From NCBI GenBank assembly GCA_910578065.1, contig CAJTPB010000004.1:1-64000 (forward strand): 64,000 bases of DNA, read 5' to 3'. Position 1 is the first letter of the stretch. Every line of letters starts with the position of its first letter. The notes beneath the pieces are model-generated. The model had not been told where the DNA came from and did not search any database. It saw only the letters and a list, made by a program, of their open reading frames with translations. The position numbers and the translations under genes are program-made. Below, piece after piece: positions 59,879 to 64,000 of the stretch. Source of the stretch: an uncultured Christensenella sp. GTDB taxonomy: Bacteria > Bacillota > Clostridia > Christensenellales > Borkfalkiaceae.

Positions 59879-59893
59879 AAAAAGTCTGTTCAG
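59879..59893 (+). repeat. Right 15-bp direct repeat (target duplication or att core)
   Basis: AAAAAGTCTGTTCAG, as at 30287-30301. On the chromosomal side it continues ACGCTTGGCA; with these bases GTCTG-TT-CAGAC is a palindrome that was whole before insertion. Confidence 0.85.
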
Positions 59894-59897
59894 ACGC

Positions 59898-59926
59898 TTG
59901 GCAAACAGGGGGGTAGGTGTTATAAT
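59898..59926 (+). promoter_or_regulatory. Sigma-A promoter of the NatAB-like operon
   Basis: TTGGCA at 59898-59903, a 17-bp spacer and TATAAT at 59921-59926. The -35 box begins 4 bp after the direct repeat, so the prophage sits just upstream of an intact promoter. Confidence 0.85.
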
Positions 59927-59954
59927 GGAAAGAGAACATTTAGGAGGAAACTGC

Positions 59955-60731
59955 ATGGAAGAAATTGTGCGGGCGGAAAATTTAAAAAAGACGTTCACCC
60001 TTTCGCGGAAGCAGCAAAAAATCGAAAAAACGGGGCAAACGCACAAAGTCGCAGTAAACGGACTTTCTTTTTCGGCGTACCGCGGGCAGATATACGGATT
60101 ATTGGGGCCGAACGGCGCGGGCAAAACGACGACGCTCCGCGTGCTTTCCACCTTGATCAAGCCCGATTCGGGCGATGCGTTCGTATGCGGGCATTCGGTA
60201 ACGAAAGAACCGCAAAAGGTGCGCGATTGCATCGGATTTATGACGAGCGAATTGAAATTAGAGGGCTTTTTTACGCCCGATTTCTTGTTCGACTTTTTCG
60301 GCTCGATGCACGGCGTAGAAAAAGAAAAGCTGGCGGCGCGTAAAAAAGAGCTGTTTTCCCGTTTCGGCATCGATCGGTTCGCGCAGGTAAAGGTAGAAGA
60401 TCTTTCTACGGGAATGAAGCAGAAAATTTCGCTTGTCGTTTCCATCGTGCACGATCCCGACGTGGTGATTTTCGACGAGCCGACGAACGGATTAGACGTG
60501 CTTACCGCAAAAGTCGTTACCGATTTTTTGACCGAATTAAAAGAAATGGGCAAAAGCGTGATCCTTTCCACGCACATTTTTTCGTTGGTCGAAAAGCTGT
60601 GCGACAGGGTGGGCATCGTAATAGACGGCGGAATGGTGCGCGACGGAACGCTGGAAGAGGTATGCGAAGGGCGCACGCTCGAAGAAAAATTTTTTGAAGT
60701 ATACCGCGCGGTAAAGGGGGAAGAAATATGA
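59955..60731 (+). CDS. ABC transporter ATPase (NatA-like)
   Basis: 258 residues from ATG 59955 with AGGAGG at 59942-59947; an upstream TTG in frame is excluded as it overlaps the promoter. Walker A PNGAGKTTTL, signature LSTGMKQKI, Walker B VVIFDEPTNGLD and STHIFSLVE switch. The LSTGMKQKISLV form and the NatB-like partner point to the NatAB sodium-exporter group, though the substrate is not proven. Confidence 0.88.
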   Translation: MEEIVRAENLKKTFTLSRKQQKIEKTGQTHKVAVNGLSFSAYRGQIYGLLGPNGAGKTTTLRVLSTLIKPDSGDAFVCGHSVTKEPQKVRDCIGFMTSELKLEGFFTPDFLFDFFGSMHGVEKEKLAARKKELFSRFGIDRFAQVKVEDLSTGMKQKISLVVSIVHDPDVVIFDEPTNGLDVLTAKVVTDFLTELKEMGKSVILSTHIFSLVEKLCDRVGIVIDGGMVRDGTLEEVCEGRTLEEKFFEVYRAVKGEEI

Positions 60732-61888
60732 AGCTGCTTGCCTTAATGAAAAAAGAATTTTTGCGCTTTTTCCGCGATCCCAAACTGATTTTTACGATGA
60801 TATTCCCGGGGGTGTTGATCTATGCGATTTACTCTATCCTCGGCGGCGTTATGTGGGATAAAGAAAAGACGTACGATTTCCGCGCGGCGGCTGTTTCTAT
60901 GCCGCCCGCGTTCGAAGAATTGTTGCAGACGGCGGCAAACGAAAGCGAAGGGGTAACGCTCACCTTTGAAAAAACGGAAGAAAAAGACGCCGCAAAGAAG
61001 AAAGTCGAAAGCGGAGAATTGACCGCGCTGATCGTTTTTCCCGCAAATTTCGAAGAAGAGATCAAAACTCCGCACGTCGGGGAATCCGCGCCGATGGTGG
61101 AAATTTATTACCGCTCTGCAGACGAAGAGAGCGGCGCGTTTTACAATTTCGCGTCTGCCGTGTTAAACGCGTTCGAAAGCGCGCAAACGAACTTGTTCGA
61201 TATCAACGCGGGGGAAGGGTACGATTTATCCGGCGAGGGAAGCATTTTCGCTTCGGTAATGGGTTCGGTGCTGCCGTTTATCGTGGTCGCGCTCGTGTTC
61301 TCTTCGTGTATGAGCGTAACGCTCGAATCGGTCGCGGGGGAAAAAGAACGGGGCACCCTTGCAACCATTTTGGTAACTTCCGTCAAGCGCACGCACGTTG
61401 CGCTGGGAAAGGTGCTTCCGCTCGCCTGCGTGGCGCTTATCGGGGCGTTTTCCAGCTTCCTCGGCATTGCCCTTTCCATGCCCAAATTGGTGGGCGTTTC
61501 GGTGGGTGCGTTTGCGGGCAGTTACGGGTTTTTAAGTTACTTTATGCTGTTGCTGCTTATTTTCAGCATCGTGCCGCTGATCGTAACGATGATTTCCGCC
61601 GTTTCCGCTTATTCCAAATCGGTAAAAGAGGCAACGGCTTATACAAGCGTGATCATGGTGTTTGTTATGGTGATCTCCCTTGTTTCCTCTTTCTTAGAGG
61701 GGGTAGGGGGCTGGGTATGCGTGATCCCCATTTTAAATGCGGTAATTTCCATGCAAGGGGTGCTCGCAATGAATTTTGCGGTATGGCAGGCGCTCGTTTC
61801 GGCGGGCTTGAATATCGTATATACGGGCGCATTGGTGCTTTTGATCGCAAAAATGCTTTCCAGCGAAAAAATCATGTTCGGCAAATAA
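60728..61888 (+). CDS. ABC-2 permease (NatB-like)
   Basis: 386 residues. One N-terminal helix (FTMIFPGVLIYAIYSILGG), an external domain of about 160 residues, then six helices. The segment CMSVTLESVAGEKERGTLATILVTSVKR is the NatB/ABC-2 coupling motif. The ATG overlaps the ATPase stop. A terminator follows. Confidence 0.88.
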   Translation: MKLLALMKKEFLRFFRDPKLIFTMIFPGVLIYAIYSILGGVMWDKEKTYDFRAAAVSMPPAFEELLQTAANESEGVTLTFEKTEEKDAAKKKVESGELTALIVFPANFEEEIKTPHVGESAPMVEIYYRSADEESGAFYNFASAVLNAFESAQTNLFDINAGEGYDLSGEGSIFASVMGSVLPFIVVALVFSSCMSVTLESVAGEKERGTLATILVTSVKRTHVALGKVLPLACVALIGAFSSFLGIALSMPKLVGVSVGAFAGSYGFLSYFMLLLLIFSIVPLIVTMISAVSAYSKSVKEATAYTSVIMVFVMVISLVSSFLEGVGGWVCVIPILNAVISMQGVLAMNFAVWQALVSAGLNIVYTGALVLLIAKMLSSEKIMFGK

Positions 61889-61902
61889 CAGCCTTTTAAA
61901 AC

Positions 61903-61933
61903 AAACCTCTCCGCCTGCGGCGGAGGGGTTTTT
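61903..61933 (+). terminator. Terminator after the NatAB-like operon
   Basis: AAACCTCTCCGCC pairs with GGCGGAGGGGTTT around TGC, followed by a T-run. Confidence 0.9.
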
Positions 61934-61971
61934 CGCATCTTTCATAATTCGACAAAATATCTGTAAATCGA

Positions 61972-62000
61972 TTGCTCAAAATTGCGAAATATGGTATAAT
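61972..62000 (+). promoter_or_regulatory. Promoter of the topoisomerase gene
   Basis: TTGCTC at 61972-61977, a 17-bp spacer, TATAAT at 61995-62000, 48 bp before the ATG. A second GGTATAAT lies at 62006-62013. Confidence 0.7.
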
Positions 62001-62047
62001 ATTTGGGTATAATCGCATTATTATCGCAATTCAACAGTGAGGTACAT

Positions 62048-64000
62048 ATGGAAGAAAAGCATTACGACGCCAAGGATATTACCATTCTCGAAGGGTTAGA
62101 CGCCGTGCGTCTGCGCCCGGGAATGTATATCGGCTCTACGGGAACAAAAGGGCTTCACCATATTCTCTGGGAAATCGTCGATAACGCCATCGACGAAGCC
62201 GCGAACGGACATGCGGATACCATCGAGGTGGTGCTGTATAAAGACGGAAGCGTTTCGGTAGAAGATAACGGGCGCGGCATCCCCACCGATATTCACCCCA
62301 AAACCAAAGTTTCGGGCGTGCAGGTGGTATTTACGCAATTACACGCGGGCGGTAAGTTCGACGAGCATAATTATTCCTTTTCGGGCGGACTGCACGGCGT
62401 AGGCGCTTCGGTAACAAACGCCCTTTCCAAATGGCTGAAAGTAAAAGTATATAAAAACGGCACGACGTACGAAATGGAATTTCATTCTTATTTCGACGAA
62501 CAAAAACAGAAATTCGAATCGGGTATCCCCGTCGCTCCCTTAAAAGATACGGGGATCAAAACGGAAAAGCACGGTACGTTTGTGCATTTTATGCCGGATA
62601 ACGCGGTGTTTACTTCTACGGATATTCAGCTGAACACCGTTTCTAACCGCTTAAACGAACTTGCCTTTTTAAACCGCGGTCTTACCATTAAACTGACGGA
62701 CGAGCGCATTACCGCAAACGAAGCGGTAGAGGACGAAGACGGAAACGTTCAGCTCGATCTAATGGGGGCGACCCGCCCTTATACGGTCACGTACCATTAC
62801 GAAGGAGGAATTTCCGATTTCGTCGCGTTTTTGAACGAGGGAAAAACCCGCCTGTATGCGCAGCCCCTTTATTACAAAACGCAGAAAGACGGTATTTTGA
62901 TCGAGTTTGCCATTCAGCACACTTCCGATTTTACGGAAAGCATGTTCTCGTTTGTAAACAATATCCCCACGCCCGAAGGCGGATTTCACGAAATGGGCTT
63001 CCGCGGCGGCATTACGCGCATGCTGAACGATTACGCGCGCGATAATAAACTGTTAAAAGAAAAGGAAGCCAATCTGCTCGGCGACGACTTCCGCGAAGGA
63101 CTTACCGCCGTTCTTTCCGTTAAAATGAAGAACGTGCAGTTCGAAGGGCAGACGAAAACGAAACTGGGCAATCCAGAAGCGCGCTCCCCCGTAGAAAGCG
63201 CGGCGGTAGAGGGCTTGCGCGGACTTGCGGCGGATCCCTCCAACAAAAAAACGTTCGATGATATCGTAAAAAAGGCGTTGGGCGCGGCGCGCGCCCGCAT
63301 TGCGGCGCGGCAGGCGAAAGATACCGCCCGCGCGAAAAACAGTATCGACTCGCTCATGCTTGTGGGCAAACTTGCCGCTTGTTCGGGCAGAAAGGCAGAA
63401 CTCAACGAACTGTTTATCGTAGAGGGCGATTCTGCGGGCGGCACGGCAAAGCAGGCGCGCATGCGGCAGTTTCAATCTATTTTGCCTTTGCGCGGAAAAC
63501 CGCTCAACGTAGAAAAAAAGCGGTTGGATCAAGTGCTTGCAAACGAAGAGATCCGCACGATCATCTCCGCCCTCGGCGCGGGGATCGGGCACGATTTTAA
63601 TTTAGACAAACTCAACTATCATAAGGTGATCATTCTTTCCGATGCCGATCAAGACGGGTTCCATATCCGCTGCATTTTGCTCACCTTCTTTTTCCGCTAT
63701 ATGCGCCCGCTGGTGAACGCGGGGCACGTGTATATCGGCATGCCCCCCTTATATAAGGTGTACAAGCAGAACGGAAGCGTGGAAGAATACGCTTACGACG
63801 ACAAAGAACTGAACGAGAAAATCGAAAAAGTAGGGCGCGGATATCTGATCCAGCGGTATAAAGGGCTGGGCGAGATGAGTGCGGAACAGCTTTGGAACAC
63901 CACGATGGATCCCAAGCGGCGCAACTTGATTCAAGTAACGATCGAAGACGCGGCGGCGGCGGAACAGATGATCACCACGCTGATGGGCGACAGGGTAGAA
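62048..64000 (+). CDS. parE: Type IIA topoisomerase subunit B (ParE-like), partial
   Basis: 651 residues are visible; the 3' end lies outside the window. GHKL ATPase marks: EIVDNAIDEAANG, VEDNGRGIPTDIHP, SGGLHGVGASV. The transducer and Toprim parts follow: FIVEGDSAGGTAKQAR and IILSDADQDGFHIR. The latter differs from the usual DADVDGAHIR of GyrB; PLRGKPLNVEKKRLDQ and the ...SALGAGIG region look more like ParE or the second GyrB-like paralogue of Clostridia. It would pair with a ParC/GyrA-type subunit, expected downstream. Confidence 0.85.
   Translation, partial: MEEKHYDAKDITILEGLDAVRLRPGMYIGSTGTKGLHHILWEIVDNAIDEAANGHADTIEVVLYKDGSVSVEDNGRGIPTDIHPKTKVSGVQVVFTQLHAGGKFDEHNYSFSGGLHGVGASVTNALSKWLKVKVYKNGTTYEMEFHSYFDEQKQKFESGIPVAPLKDTGIKTEKHGTFVHFMPDNAVFTSTDIQLNTVSNRLNELAFLNRGLTIKLTDERITANEAVEDEDGNVQLDLMGATRPYTVTYHYEGGISDFVAFLNEGKTRLYAQPLYYKTQKDGILIEFAIQHTSDFTESMFSFVNNIPTPEGGFHEMGFRGGITRMLNDYARDNKLLKEKEANLLGDDFREGLTAVLSVKMKNVQFEGQTKTKLGNPEARSPVESAAVEGLRGLAADPSNKKTFDDIVKKALGAARARIAARQAKDTARAKNSIDSLMLVGKLAACSGRKAELNELFIVEGDSAGGTAKQARMRQFQSILPLRGKPLNVEKKRLDQVLANEEIRTIISALGAGIGHDFNLDKLNYHKVIILSDADQDGFHIRCILLTFFFRYMRPLVNAGHVYIGMPPLYKVYKQNGSVEEYAYDDKELNEKIEKVGRGYLIQRYKGLGEMSAEQLWNTTMDPKRRNLIQVTIEDAAAAEQMITTLMGDRVE

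Larger units (their letters stand above)
30287..59893. mobile_element. 29.6-kb transposase-type prophage with a DGR
   Basis: The unit is bounded by the perfect direct repeat AAAAAGTCTGTTCAG at 30287-30301 and 59879-59893. Just inside, the left end starts TGTTATTTT and the right end, read inward, starts TGCTAATTT, a short imperfect inverted repeat with TG...CA termini. A DDE transposase lies 200 bp from the left end and no tyrosine or serine integrase is present. The content is that of an HK97-type siphophage: terminase, portal, protease, capsid, connectors, tail tube, tail chaperones, holin and repressor. The distal tail and endolysin are missing. The alternative is site-specific integration, with the 15 bp as att core, by an integrase since lost. 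Confidence 0.85.

Noticed and set aside
62048..64000. Call as gyrB
   Set aside because: The Toprim motif DADQDGFHIR and nearby residues differ from the usual GyrB. ParE-like is preferred, but the 3' end and the partner gene are outside the window.
1..64000. tRNA or rRNA genes
   Set aside because: None was recognised by eye in the intergenic regions. A tRNAscan run would settle this.

Overview
The window is chromosomal DNA of an anaerobic Bacillota, most likely a gut Clostridia of the Christensenellales type. This is an inference from gene content: a type III glutamine synthetase, a HelD-like helicase, RpoB and RpoC of Gram-positive style, a fused IspD-IspF, SdpR/SdpI-type genes and many small ABC-2 exporters. 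Promoters fit a standard sigma-A consensus (TTGACA, 17 bp, TATAAT). Several intergenic gaps are filled with degenerate tandem repeats.

Layout. 1-9.3 kb: glnN, an FAD dehydrogenase, dut, trmB, a membrane glycosyltransferase and an ABC exporter, all on the plus strand. 8.9-14.1 kb: a 97-bp tandem repeat array, then a minus-strand operon of an S4 protein, ispDF, a NERD protein, a GNAT, radA and an APH-like kinase. 14.2-22.3 kb: rpoB (with a long acidic tail) and rpoC, followed by about ten copies of a 61-bp degenerate repeat. 23-30 kb: TetR with an ABC exporter, a small DUF7660-like gene, an ArsR/SdpI pair, HelD and a HAD hydrolase. 30.29-59.89 kb: a 29.6-kb integrated phage element. 59.9-64 kb: a NatAB-type ABC exporter and the 5' part of a topoisomerase subunit B gene (parE-like).

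The phage element is the unusual part. It is bounded by a perfect 15-bp direct repeat. Its ends read TG...CA, and the only recombinase is a DDE (IS481/Mu-like) transposase next to the left end, so it looks like a transposing prophage. A short plus-strand immunity module (Cro/CI-type repressor and a membrane HIRAN-like protein) separates the transposase operon from everything else, which reads leftward. That leftward part runs as follows: early genes (DNA methyltransferases, radical SAM, PP-loop sulfurtransferase-like, a Spo11/Topo VI-A-like Toprim protein, a HUH replication initiator), small and large terminase, portal, protease, capsid, connectors, tail tube and tail chaperones, then a short tape-measure/fibre chimera and a diversity-generating retroelement (DGR), and last the holin genes.

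The DGR is well supported. A reverse transcriptase, a template repeat and a C-type-lectin/FGE-like target gene lie together. Fourteen of fifteen differences between template and variable repeat are at template adenines. No distal tail, tail tip or endolysin genes are visible, so the element is probably defective, or depends on others, while keeping the DGR.

Two likely new RNA elements were found. One is a promoter-to-terminator unit of about 200 nt between terminase and portal that holds three co-varying hairpins joined by a GUGUGCGC motif. The other is a predicted antisense RNA across the repressor leader. Terminators placed directly before the portal and transposase genes suggest control by read-through.
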